Shown here: positions 1 through 6,276 of the stretch, in pieces
How positions within the stretch are numbered: the first letter of the stretch is position 1
Layout of the letters: every line of letters starts with the position of its first letter
Origin: Sulfurospirillum sp.
GTDB lineage: Bacteria; Campylobacterota; Campylobacteria; Campylobacterales; QNZT01
DNA length: 9,442 nucleotides
Reading direction: 5' to 3'
Assembly: GCA_003978455.1 (NCBI GenBank)
Contig: QNZT01000075.1
Location: 1 to 9,442 of the forward strand
Program-made: the position numbers and the translations under genes
Notes under the pieces: generated by a model
The model's database searches: none
Told to the model about the DNA's origin: nothing
The model's input: the letters and a program-made list of their open reading frames with translations, nothing else

Positions 1-2
1 CT

Positions 3-1322
3 ATGCAACCTCTCTCCGTCACAACACTCAACAACCAGATCAAGTCCCTGCTGGAGACCCACTACCTCAACATCCTTGTCGAGGGGGAGGCGAGCAGGGT
101 CACGTACCACAGTTCCGGGCATCTCTACTTTACCCTCAAAGATGAGCGCAGCGCTATCTCATGTGTGATGTTCAAAGGGAACAACCAGCGTCTGAAGTTT
201 CGGCTTGAGGAGGGGATGCAGGTGATCGTCGGCGGGGGGATCTCCGTCTATACGCCGAGGGGAAGTTACCAGATCAACTGCGCGACCCTCGAGCCCTCGG
301 GCAGCGGTGCTTTGGCAAAGGCGTATGAACAGCTCAAAAAGAGGCTGGAGGCGAAGGGCTATTTTGACACATCCGTCAAAAAGCCCCTGCCCCGTTATCC
401 GCGCCATATCGTCATCGTCACCTCCCGAAGCGGCGCGGCGATTCAGGATATGTACCGTGTCGCCAAAAAGCGGTGGCCGCTGCTGAAGTTGACCCTGATC
501 GACACGACGGTTCAGGGAGAGGGCGCGGCAAGGATGATCGCATGCAATATCGCCGTCGCCGACACGCTCGGTGCCGATGCTATCGTCGTGGGACGCGGCG
601 GCGGGAGTCTGGAGGATCTCTGGGCGTTCAATGAAGAGAGCGTCGCCGAAGCGATCTTTGCGGCCAAGACCCCTGTCGTCTCTGCGGTCGGGCATGAGAT
701 CGACTTTCTCATCTCCGATTTTGTCGCCGATCTGCGTGCCCCGACACCCTCTGCGGCGATGGAGCTGATCCTCCCCGATATGACCGAAGTGCTGATGGGT
801 ATCGACAATCTGAGCGACAACTACTACACCGCCGTAACGACGATCTTTCACAAAAAAGAGCAGCAGCTTCTGCATCTGAAACAGCTTTTTGAACAAAACT
901 CTGTCGAAGCGAAACTCTCCCTCTACCGGCAGGAGATCGACAACCTGCAACGGGAATTCCAAAGCTTCTTCTCTCTGGGGCTCCAAAAGAGAGCCGCTAC
1001 ACTGACGCAGCTCAAAGAGCGTCTGCGCCAATACCGCCCCGATCAGAGAGTCGAACAGTACCGCGCAGATGCAGCACAGCTAAAAACCGAATTTGACCAC
1101 TTTATGAAGCTGACACTCCTGAAAAAAGAGCAGACACTGACCTCTCTTGCGAGGGCTTTTGAAAACAACGATCCGGCGAAGAGAGACCGTACCGGGATCG
1201 CACAGATCACGAAAAACGGCAAAAAGATCGCGCTGGAGAGACTTCATGAAGGAGACACTTTCCATGCGGAGAGCGCAAAAGTCAAAATCACCGCAGAGGT
1301 CAAAGAGAAACAAAACCTATAA
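3..1322 (+). CDS. xseA: Exodeoxyribonuclease VII large subunit
   Basis: This 439-residue protein is the catalytic subunit of exonuclease VII, which degrades single-stranded DNA from either end in the cytoplasm together with the small subunit XseB (not in this window). An N-terminal OB-fold, about residues 1–100, includes SGHLYFTLKD and a GGISVYTPRGSYQI segment. The catalytic domain follows, with VTSRSGAAIQDM (D149), VVGRGGGSLEDLW (R198) and AVGHEIDFLISDFVADLRAPTPS split around H231 and D234. By alignment from memory these match E. coli D155, R205, H238 and D241. The rest, about 260–390, is charged and coiled-coil-like, as usual for the helical arm. E. coli XseA is slightly longer (about 456). 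The ATG at 3 gives the family-typical start (M-x-x-LSVTTLN), but only two bases precede it, so its ribosome site cannot be seen. It ends 16 nt before murJ. GC is high (40 of 60 bases in 541–600). Confidence 0.96.
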   Translation: MQPLSVTTLNNQIKSLLETHYLNILVEGEASRVTYHSSGHLYFTLKDERSAISCVMFKGNNQRLKFRLEEGMQVIVGGGISVYTPRGSYQINCATLEPSGSGALAKAYEQLKKRLEAKGYFDTSVKKPLPRYPRHIVIVTSRSGAAIQDMYRVAKKRWPLLKLTLIDTTVQGEGAARMIACNIAVADTLGADAIVVGRGGGSLEDLWAFNEESVAEAIFAAKTPVVSAVGHEIDFLISDFVADLRAPTPSAAMELILPDMTEVLMGIDNLSDNYYTAVTTIFHKKEQQLLHLKQLFEQNSVEAKLSLYRQEIDNLQREFQSFFSLGLQKRAATLTQLKERLRQYRPDQRVEQYRADAAQLKTEFDHFMKLTLLKKEQTLTSLARAFENNDPAKRDRTGIAQITKNGKKIALERLHEGDTFHAESAKVKITAEVKEKQNL

Positions 1323-1338
1323 AACAGTATCATAAAAT

Positions 1339-2745
1339 ATGTTCAAATCGATCTTTACCAACAGTTTCGGCATCCTCTTTTCACGTATCCTCGGATTTCT
1401 GCGCGACATGCTCCAGGCTTCGATCCTGGGCGCCAATATCTACACCGATATTTTTATCGTCGCCTTTAAACTCCCCAACCTCTTCCGCCGTATCTTTGCA
1501 GAGGGTGCTTTTACACAGAGTTTTCTCCCCTCTTTCAGCCACAGCCGTCAGAAGAGTGTTTTTGCAGTATCGATCTTTCTGCGCTTTCTGATCTTTCTGA
1601 CAGTTTTCGCACTCTTTGTCACCCTTTTCGACAACCTCTTTGCCAAACTGATCGCATGGGGATTTGACGACGAAACGATCCGCAAAGCCGCCCCGCTGGT
1701 GGCGATCAACTTCTACTACCTCATATTGATCTTCATCGTCACCTTTCTGGGATCGCTGCTCCAGTACAAAAACCACTTTGCCACGACCGCTTTTGCCACG
1801 GCACTGCTCAACATCGCCCTCATCTCCGCCCTGCTGATCGCCAGAGACCTTCCCAAAGAGGTGATCGTCTGGTATCTGAGTTACGCTGTGATCATCGGCG
1901 GTATTTTACAGGTAGCGGTGCATCTGATCGCTGTGAAAAAACGGCATCTGGATCGCCTGCTGGTCGGCGGTTTCAAGGGACTCAAAAGCAGACAGGAGCG
2001 TATCAGAGAGGATAAAAAACGCTTCTCATCCAACTTTTTCGCTTCGGTTCTGGGAAGTTCCACCGCGCAGATTTCAGCATTTCTGGATGGCTGGCTCGCC
2101 TCCTTTCTGGCGGCGGGCTCCATCAGCTACCTCTACTATGCCAACCGTATTTTTCAGTTTCCCCTCGCCCTCTTCGCCATCGCCACATCGGTCGCTATCT
2201 TTCCCAAAGTGACGCGCTATCTCAAAAACGACGATCAAGACAAAGCACACGAAATGCTGACCAAAAGTTTCTGGTTTCTGGCTGCCCTGCTCGCAGCCGC
2301 GACGCTGACAGGCATCATCCTCTCGCAAAATATAGTCCGGCTGCTTTATGAGCGCGGTGCATTCGTGCATGAAGACACCCAAAACACTGCCCTCGTACTC
2401 TCGATGTATCTGATCGGACTGATCCCTTTCGGACTGGCGAAGATCTTCTCGCTGTGGCTCTACGCCACCCATCAGCAAAAGAGAGCGGCAAAACTCTCAG
2501 GCATATCGCTGGGGGTAAATATCCTCCTCTCGCTTGCCCTGATCAAGCCGATGGGTGCGGCGGGGCTGGCGCTGGCAAGCTCGCTCAGCGGTATCGTTCT
2601 CTTTGCCCTGACCATACACGCTTTTGGCAAAGCGAAATTTTTTGCTATAATCGCGCACAAATACGCGCTCTATCTGATCGCGGCTCTGGGAGTGCTGACG
2701 CTCCTGTTATTTCAGTTAAAGGATCTACTCCGTGCTTATCTATAA
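1339..2745 (+). CDS. murJ: Lipid II flippase MurJ (MviN family)
   Basis: MurJ is a polytopic inner-membrane flippase of the MOP superfamily that moves lipid-linked peptidoglycan precursor (lipid II) to the periplasmic side. The 468 residues are hydrophobic throughout, consistent with 12–14 membrane helices; E. coli MurJ has 511 residues and 14 helices. The signature N-terminus is present: NSFGILFSRILGFLRD, then FKLPNLFRRIFAEGAFTQSF. R16, R22, R50 and R270 (in YYANRIFQFP) sit where E. coli MurJ has its essential cavity arginines R18, R24, R52 and R270. No clear Shine-Dalgarno sequence precedes the ATG at 1339, but the start fits the family and lies just after the xseA stop, so translation may depend on coupling or readthrough from xseA. 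The last 14 nt overlap cysS. The segment encoding about residues 429–438 also carries a promoter-like sequence (see 2624–2651). Confidence 0.96.
   Translation: MFKSIFTNSFGILFSRILGFLRDMLQASILGANIYTDIFIVAFKLPNLFRRIFAEGAFTQSFLPSFSHSRQKSVFAVSIFLRFLIFLTVFALFVTLFDNLFAKLIAWGFDDETIRKAAPLVAINFYYLILIFIVTFLGSLLQYKNHFATTAFATALLNIALISALLIARDLPKEVIVWYLSYAVIIGGILQVAVHLIAVKKRHLDRLLVGGFKGLKSRQERIREDKKRFSSNFFASVLGSSTAQISAFLDGWLASFLAAGSISYLYYANRIFQFPLALFAIATSVAIFPKVTRYLKNDDQDKAHEMLTKSFWFLAALLAAATLTGIILSQNIVRLLYERGAFVHEDTQNTALVLSMYLIGLIPFGLAKIFSLWLYATHQQKRAAKLSGISLGVNILLSLALIKPMGAAGLALASSLSGIVLFALTIHAFGKAKFFAIIAHKYALYLIAALGVLTLLLFQLKDLLRAYL
2624..2651 (+). promoter_or_regulatory. Internal extended −10 promoter for cysS, inside murJ
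   Basis: Within murJ, 81 nt upstream of the cysS start codon, there is a run of six T, then TG, one base and a perfect TATAAT (2646–2651), i.e. the extended −10 form TGnTATAAT. A −35-like TTGGCA (2624–2629, five of six matches to TTGACA) lies at a 16-nt spacing. A T-run followed by TGnTATAAT is the typical housekeeping promoter shape in Campylobacter and relatives. This would let cysS be transcribed independently of xseA–murJ. The sequence also encodes FFAII in MurJ, so coincidence is possible, but the match is very good. Confidence 0.6.
2718..2723 (+). promoter_or_regulatory. Ribosome binding site deciding the GTG start of cysS
   Basis: AAAGGA lies 8 nt before the GTG at 2732, inside the end of murJ. 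It supports the GTG as the true start, because no in-frame ATG is nearby and the resulting N-terminus (LIYNTATRQKE) is the expected beginning of a cysteinyl-tRNA synthetase. Confidence 0.75.
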
Positions 2746-4132
2746 CACCGCCACCCGCCAAAAAGAGAAATTTGTCCCGCTCGAAGAGGGGAAAGTACGC
2801 ATCTATGTCTGCGGTCCGACCGTCTATGACGATGCCCATCTGGGACACGCCAGAAGCGCTATCGCCTTTGACCTGCTGCGCCGCACACTCCGGACACTGG
2901 GCTACAATGTCACATTTGTCAAAAACTTTACCGATATAGATGACAAAATCATCCAAAAGATGCATGAGAGCGGTAAGAGTATGGAAGAGATCGTCTCCTA
3001 TTATATCCGGCGCTACAAAGAGGATATGTATGCCATCGGTGTCGAAGACGCAGACATTGAACCCAAAGCAACCGAAAGCGTCGATGATATTATCGCCTTT
3101 ATAGAGCATCTTTTTGACAAAGCGTGCGCCTATGTCATCGACGACGGTCTCTATTTCGATACCGCCAAGGATCCCGAATACCTCTCCCTCTCCCACCGCC
3201 ATGTCGATGAAACGCAAAATATCGCCCGTATCGAAGAGAACAGCCAGAAGAGAGATCCCAAAGATTTCGCACTCTGGAAATTTTCCAAGGCGGGAGAACC
3301 CTCCTATCCCTCCCCGTGGGGTGAAGGACGACCCGGATGGCATATCGAGTGCTCGGCGATGATCAAAAAGCATATCGCCACCGACAAACCGTACCAGATC
3401 GACATCCACGGCGGCGGTGCAGACCTGCTCTTTCCCCATCATGAGAACGAAGCGGCACAGAGTTTCTGCGAATCGGGACAGCATCTGGCAAAGTACTGGA
3501 TGCACAACGGTTTTGTGCAGATCGACGGAGAGAAGATGAGCAAGTCGCTGGGCAACTCCTTCTTTCTCAAAGATGCTTTAAAGGTGTACGACGGCGAAGT
3601 TTTGCGCTTCTACCTTCTCTCCACCCATTACCGTGCCAACTTCAACTTCAATGAAGAAGACCTGCTCTCTTCCAAAAAAAGACTCGACAAACTCTACCGT
3701 CTCAAAAAGAGAATCGCCGTCACAAGTGGATCGGCGGTGAATAAAGATTTCAGAAGAAAGGTGCTGGAGGCACTCTCTGACGATCTCAACATCTCCCAGG
3801 CACTCGCCGCAGTCGATGAGATGATCCAGACAGCCAACGAGAAGCTGGACACCAATCCCAAAGATAAAGCGCTCAAAAAAGAGAGCTTCTCCAATATCGC
3901 CTTCCTTCATGAAGTGCTGGGTATCGGCGCTCAGGAGGCGCACATCTATTTTCAACAGGGTATCGACGAAACGACCAGGGCGAAAATCAAAACGCTGATC
4001 CAACAACGCACCGAAGCCAAGAAGGCAAAAGATTTTGCGAAAAGCGATGCGATCCGCGACGAACTGACAGCAATGGGCATACAGATCATGGACACACCTC
4101 AGGGAACACTCTGGGAGAAAATATCCGGGTAG
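2732..4132 (+). CDS. cysS: Cysteinyl-tRNA synthetase
   Basis: This cytoplasmic class I aminoacyl-tRNA synthetase charges tRNA-Cys with cysteine using ATP. The 466 residues match the family length (E. coli 461). The HIGH-type motif is HLGH at 36–39 within YVCGPTVYDDAHLGH, and the KMSKS loop is at 268–272. The catalytic zinc ligands are all present: C27, C207 (in WHIECSAM), H236 and E240 (in FPHHENE), matching E. coli C28, C209, H234 and E238 with a small shift from a four-residue longer stretch between C207 and the HGGG segment. The C-terminal part, about 320–466, is the helical anticodon-recognition region with the usual AKDFAKSDAIRDEL segment. Translation starts at GTG, overlapping murJ by 14 nt, which suggests coupling in addition to the promoter inside murJ. 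No T-rich terminator follows; a hairpin without a T tract begins 17 nt after the stop. Confidence 0.98.
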   Translation: MLIYNTATRQKEKFVPLEEGKVRIYVCGPTVYDDAHLGHARSAIAFDLLRRTLRTLGYNVTFVKNFTDIDDKIIQKMHESGKSMEEIVSYYIRRYKEDMYAIGVEDADIEPKATESVDDIIAFIEHLFDKACAYVIDDGLYFDTAKDPEYLSLSHRHVDETQNIARIEENSQKRDPKDFALWKFSKAGEPSYPSPWGEGRPGWHIECSAMIKKHIATDKPYQIDIHGGGADLLFPHHENEAAQSFCESGQHLAKYWMHNGFVQIDGEKMSKSLGNSFFLKDALKVYDGEVLRFYLLSTHYRANFNFNEEDLLSSKKRLDKLYRLKKRIAVTSGSAVNKDFRRKVLEALSDDLNISQALAAVDEMIQTANEKLDTNPKDKALKKESFSNIAFLHEVLGIGAQEAHIYFQQGIDETTRAKIKTLIQQRTEAKKAKDFAKSDAIRDELTAMGIQIMDTPQGTLWEKISG

Positions 4133-4231
4133 ATCATATCTATCTAACGCATTTGGAACAAAGTCCCAAATGCTACGCTAACGCTAAGTTCTCCTCAGCG
4201 GAGGGCTCGCGCGCAGATGAACCGCGCTTAG
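4133..4231 (+). other. Structured GC-rich intergenic block after cysS
   Basis: This is the first part of a 323-bp gene-free stretch (4133–4455). It holds an 8-bp perfect inverted repeat GCATTTGG/CCAAATGC (4149–4156 and 4166–4173, 9-nt loop). A short CTCC/GGAG hairpin follows (4191–4194 and 4200–4203), and then a GCGCG/CGCGC hairpin (4209–4213 and 4223–4227). CTAAG/CTTAG (4184–4188 and 4227–4231) can pair around the last two. CGCTAA is also doubled at about 4176–4187. No T tract follows the first hairpin, so it is not a canonical intrinsic terminator, although it could still end or stabilise the cysS transcript. I recognise no known RNA family, and the remainder (4232–4455) is AT-rich. Confidence 0.4.
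4220..4230 (+). repeat. 11-bp word AACCGCGCTTA, left copy
   Basis: An exact 11-base match to 6153–6163, in the same orientation. The two copies lie in the two intergenic regions that flank the two-gene module at 4456–6098. It overlaps the CGCGC arm of the hairpin described above. It may be a footprint of an insertion, a fragment of a dispersed intergenic repeat, or chance. Confidence 0.35.
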
Positions 4232-4323
4232 ATTTTCTTAACTTAATGGTATTTGTGGTACTCCTATCGGCAAATAACGCTTTTCATGAAGTAAAAACTT
4301 TCAAAAAACTAAAATTTGGAAAA

Positions 4324-4339
4324 CAAAAGTGAACTTTTG
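4324..4339 (+). promoter_or_regulatory. 16-bp palindrome upstream of the module promoter
   Basis: CAAAAGT and ACTTTTG form a perfect 7-bp inverted repeat separated by GA. The palindrome sits 32 nt upstream of the −35 element of the promoter at 4372–4400, a plausible operator position for a dimeric regulator. AT-rich DNA produces such palindromes readily, so the assignment is weak. Confidence 0.25.
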
Positions 4340-4371
4340 AAACATTTAGGTCTATTTTATATGCCAAACTC

Positions 4372-4400
4372 TTTACAAAAGTAAATATTTTTTGTATACT
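4372..4400 (+). promoter_or_regulatory. Housekeeping promoter of the two-gene module
   Basis: TTTACA (4372–4377) and TATACT (4395–4400) are separated by exactly 17 nt. Each differs from the sigma-70 consensus at one base. A run of six T and a G immediately precede the −10 element. Transcription would start near 4407, giving a leader of about 50 nt before the ATG at 4456, which has AAGAGG as ribosome site five bases upstream. Confidence 0.65.
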
Positions 4401-4455
4401 CTTCCTATAACCTTAATCACATTACGTAGATTATAACTTTTAAGAAGAGGTATTT

Positions 4456-5196
4456 ATGACAAGCAAAAATATTCTGTTTATCGGTGCTCTGCTGTTCACT
4501 TTGCTTGTCACATCCTGTGTGGCATATTTTCTGGAGAGGTTCAATCCGCTGATTCAAACACTTCCGTATGCTACACCTCAGCAAAAGAGTTACAAACAGG
4601 TTGTCATCATACCTGAACAAAATACAACCGTTTCTCTTTCCGGAGAAAACGATACCTCAAACGCTATCATCAAAACAGATATCGAAACAGTTTTTGCAGA
4701 TCCTGTCATAAAAACAGAAGAGCAAACGGAGACGAATAGGACGATTCCAAAAATATCACAACAGATTGCAAGCAGGGTTGATACAAAAATCATTCCCAAA
4801 GAAGAGAAACGCCATCGATCTATCATAGTAAACCAACCCAAAACTCAAAAACCGGTCATAGTCCGTAAAAAAGGTATTGTGATCCAACCGGTTTTACTCA
4901 GCAAAGTATTGAACCCTTCGCGCAGTGGACAGCTCTACCGAACAGATAAAACACTATTGCAAGATATCGCACACAAAATGAAAAGAGACAAAAATCTCTA
5001 CATCGTCCTGTCGACTTTGGGTATCACACCCAAAAAGAGAAATTATCTGAAAAGTGTCAAAACCTATCTCCTCGAAAAAGGTGTCAAACCGGGGGATATT
5101 AAACTAGAAATAAATAGAGAAGATAATTATAAAAAATATGTTTTCTCTGACCGGGGAAAAGATAAAATCGAACTCTTGTTACTTGAAAGGATATAA
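4456..5196 (+). CDS. Membrane-anchored protein with degenerate OmpA-like C-terminus, function unknown
   Basis: I do not recognise this 246-residue protein as a named family. The N-terminus has one hydrophobic segment (about 5–26). It contains VTSC at 18–21, which fits a lipobox, but hydrophobic residues continue past the cysteine, so a plain membrane anchor is equally likely. Residues about 30–150 are polar, rich in T, K, Q and I, and look like a disordered linker. The C-terminal part (about 150–246) has LLQDIAHKMKRDKNLYIVLS at 167 onward and then VKTYLLEKGVKPGDI, which resembles the helix–strand–helix of OmpA-like peptidoglycan-binding domains. The usual loop with the binding Asp and the NxxLSxxRA arginine seem missing or displaced. 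Lysine at position 4 before the helix suggests N-in, with the domain in the periplasm. GC is low: 23 of 60 bases in 4621–4680 and 16 of 60 in 5101–5160. It is the first gene of a pair, with the next start 5 nt downstream. Confidence 0.75.
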   Translation: MTSKNILFIGALLFTLLVTSCVAYFLERFNPLIQTLPYATPQQKSYKQVVIIPEQNTTVSLSGENDTSNAIIKTDIETVFADPVIKTEEQTETNRTIPKISQQIASRVDTKIIPKEEKRHRSIIVNQPKTQKPVIVRKKGIVIQPVLLSKVLNPSRSGQLYRTDKTLLQDIAHKMKRDKNLYIVLSTLGITPKKRNYLKSVKTYLLEKGVKPGDIKLEINREDNYKKYVFSDRGKDKIELLLLERI

Positions 5197-5201
5197 AGAA
5201 A

Positions 5202-6098
5202 ATGGATATTTTAGAAATAATCGGAAAGATCACCCTATGTCTTGCCTTAGCCGCTGCGCTGGGTTTTTTTATCGGATGGTTCTTTGCAAAAATACGCAAA
5301 GAGGAGAAGGCATTACAAAAGTACAACAAACTGTTGGAAACATACGAGATCAAGGAAAACGAGATCAAGCAGCTTCATGAAGAGCTTGAGATGAAAGATG
5401 ACATGATGCGTCAGATGGAGCAGCAGTACCAAAACTGTGAACGTGAACGACTCAATAACAAACTCGATGAAAAAGATTGCGACAAATACCAAAAAATCAT
5501 CGAAGAGCTGCGTGCGGAAAACGGTATGCTGATCGCACAGATAAAGGAGCAAAAAATCTGTGAAGATGAAAATCAGATCCTGCGCGACGAACTTCAGACA
5601 CTTGAAGAGGAGAAAGAGCATCTTCTGACACAGATGCAAGAATGCAAGGAGTACAAAGAGAACTATAAAAGTCTGATTCTGGAGATCGAATCACTCAAAA
5701 GCGAAAAAGAGAAAATGTCACACATAGAACAAAACGTTGAAGAGGAAAATGAAAAAACAAGACTCTTTGAGAGTCGTGAGTCTTCCAAAATCGACCCGAA
5801 TACCTATCTGCAAATCAAACAAAATCTTATGACACTCAAAGAAGAAGCTTCCAAAATCAGAAAAGAGAGGGATCAGTATAATGAAGCGCTGGAAAAACTT
5901 CGCAAAAAGTATGATCAGAAGAAAAAGGAGTTGAAAGAGTGCCGCAGTAAAATATCACAATCTGCTTCCGACAGCACTCAGAATACGACATGGCATATGA
6001 CTGATATCGGCGCAGAGATAAACGATCTCAGCGACAATATCGAGATCAAAACACTCACCCAGCTGATCAAAGACACACTCGACGATATCAAAAAGTAA
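5202..6098 (+). CDS. Membrane-anchored coiled-coil protein, function unknown
   Basis: The protein has 298 residues. One hydrophobic helix at about 8–29 (ITLCLALAAALGFFIGWFFA) is followed at once by KIRKEEK. By the positive-inside rule this places the rest in the cytoplasm. From about residue 30 to 250 it is almost pure charged heptad-like sequence (E, K, Q, L), i.e. a long coiled coil, with five cysteines scattered in it. A break near 185–205 (RESSKIDPNTYLQI) may divide it in two. The last 35 residues (about 263–298, WHMTDIGAEINDLSDNIEI) form a distinct, non-coil tail. The GFFIGWFFAK type of anchor occurs in other Campylobacterota membrane proteins I recall, some with helix-hairpin-helix tails, which this one lacks. 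AAGGA (5187–5191), inside the end of the preceding gene, is the ribosome site, so the two genes are co-translated. The similarity of coiled coils to myosin or SMC proteins is not meaningful evidence of function. Confidence 0.75.
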   Translation: MDILEIIGKITLCLALAAALGFFIGWFFAKIRKEEKALQKYNKLLETYEIKENEIKQLHEELEMKDDMMRQMEQQYQNCERERLNNKLDEKDCDKYQKIIEELRAENGMLIAQIKEQKICEDENQILRDELQTLEEEKEHLLTQMQECKEYKENYKSLILEIESLKSEKEKMSHIEQNVEEENEKTRLFESRESSKIDPNTYLQIKQNLMTLKEEASKIRKERDQYNEALEKLRKKYDQKKKELKECRSKISQSASDSTQNTTWHMTDIGAEINDLSDNIEIKTLTQLIKDTLDDIKK

Positions 6099-6118
6099 CC
6101 CCGAAAAAACAGGGGTTA
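6096..6118 (+). terminator. Hairpin containing the stop codon of the coiled-coil gene
   Basis: TAACCCC (6096–6102) pairs perfectly with GGGGTTA (6112–6118) around a 9-nt A-rich loop. The first arm begins with the TAA stop codon itself. There is no T tract after it, so it is either a weak or factor-assisted terminator or a 3'-end stabilising stem. Confidence 0.45.
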
Positions 6119-6134
6119 TGCTATCAAGTTAGCA
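6119..6134 (+). repeat. Second small inverted repeat directly after the stop hairpin
   Basis: TGCTA (6119–6123) and TAGCA (6130–6134) are perfect complements around a 6-nt loop. The stem abuts the preceding hairpin with no gap, so the two would stack end to end in RNA. The short stem makes it weak alone. Confidence 0.3.
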
Positions 6135-6152
6135 CAGAACTCATACCCAGTA

Positions 6153-6163
6153 AACCGCGCTTA
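6153..6163 (+). repeat. 11-bp word AACCGCGCTTA, right copy
   Basis: Exact same-orientation match to 4220–4230 on the other side of the two-gene module. Here it runs into the palindrome at 6157–6169. Confidence 0.35.
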
Positions 6164-6195
6164 AAGCGCTTGCCGGGATCGGTTACATCGGTTAC
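6157..6195 (+). repeat. Palindrome and tandem-repeat cluster upstream of pyrD
   Basis: GCGCTT and AAGCGC form a perfect inverted repeat with a one-base centre (6157–6169). It is followed by two exact adjacent copies of ATCGGTTAC (6178–6186 and 6187–6195). The CGGTT inside each copy can also pair with AACCG at 6153–6157, giving two alternative outer stems around the palindrome. The cluster lies about 35 nt upstream of the putative pyrD −10 element and could be a regulatory site or a decayed repeat. Nothing else is recognisable in 6099–6276 apart from the promoter. Confidence 0.35.
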
Positions 6196-6230
6196 GTTGC
6201 TTGATATATCTCTATTTAATAATATATTTG

Positions 6231-6236
6231 TATAAT
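6231..6236 (+). promoter_or_regulatory. pyrD: −10 element of the pyrD operon promoter
   Basis: A perfect TATAAT is preceded directly by TTTG, the same arrangement as in the promoter at 4372–4400. No good −35 hexamer lies at the usual spacing, which is common in Campylobacterota, where AT-rich upstream DNA compensates. The start point would be near 6243, giving a leader of about 34 nt. Only a weak purine stretch precedes the pyrD ATG. Confidence 0.55.
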
Positions 6237-6276
6237 CTTTCATTTAAAATATAGCGATTAGATAAAAAGCAGAGAG

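Noticed and set aside
159..1031. Long open frame (290 codons) on the minus strand inside xseA
   Set aside because: It is antisense to a clearly conserved gene. The translation is rich in R, H, D and Q without domain motifs, as expected from codon bias of the opposite strand.
2454..2939. 161-codon plus-strand frame spanning the murJ–cysS junction
   Set aside because: It runs out of frame through two well-supported genes and has a low-complexity translation.
2645..3505. 286-codon minus-strand open frame over cysS
   Set aside because: It is a shadow of cysS. The sense frame carries every synthetase motif, and the antisense product has no recognisable domain or ribosome site.
4149..4173. Intrinsic terminator for cysS
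   Set aside because: The 8-bp stem is perfect, but the downstream bases (TACGCTAACG) contain no T tract, so it was kept only as a structured block.
4133..4455. tRNA or riboswitch in the large intergenic region
   Set aside because: There is no T-loop consensus, acceptor stem pairing or recognised aptamer core. The downstream gene is not a transporter or biosynthetic gene that would suggest a ligand.
4417..4620. 67-codon minus-strand frame opposite the start of the first module gene, a possible antitoxin or antisense gene
   Set aside because: It has no promoter or ribosome site that I can see, and it covers the plus-strand signal region, whose hydrophobic frame explains the composition better.
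5202..6098. SMC- or RmuC-like protein assignment for the coiled-coil gene
   Set aside because: There are no Walker motifs and no nuclease domain. The resemblance is only generic coiled-coil composition.
6178..6195. CRISPR or variable-number repeat array
   Set aside because: There are only two adjacent 9-bp copies, with no spacers and no further units.
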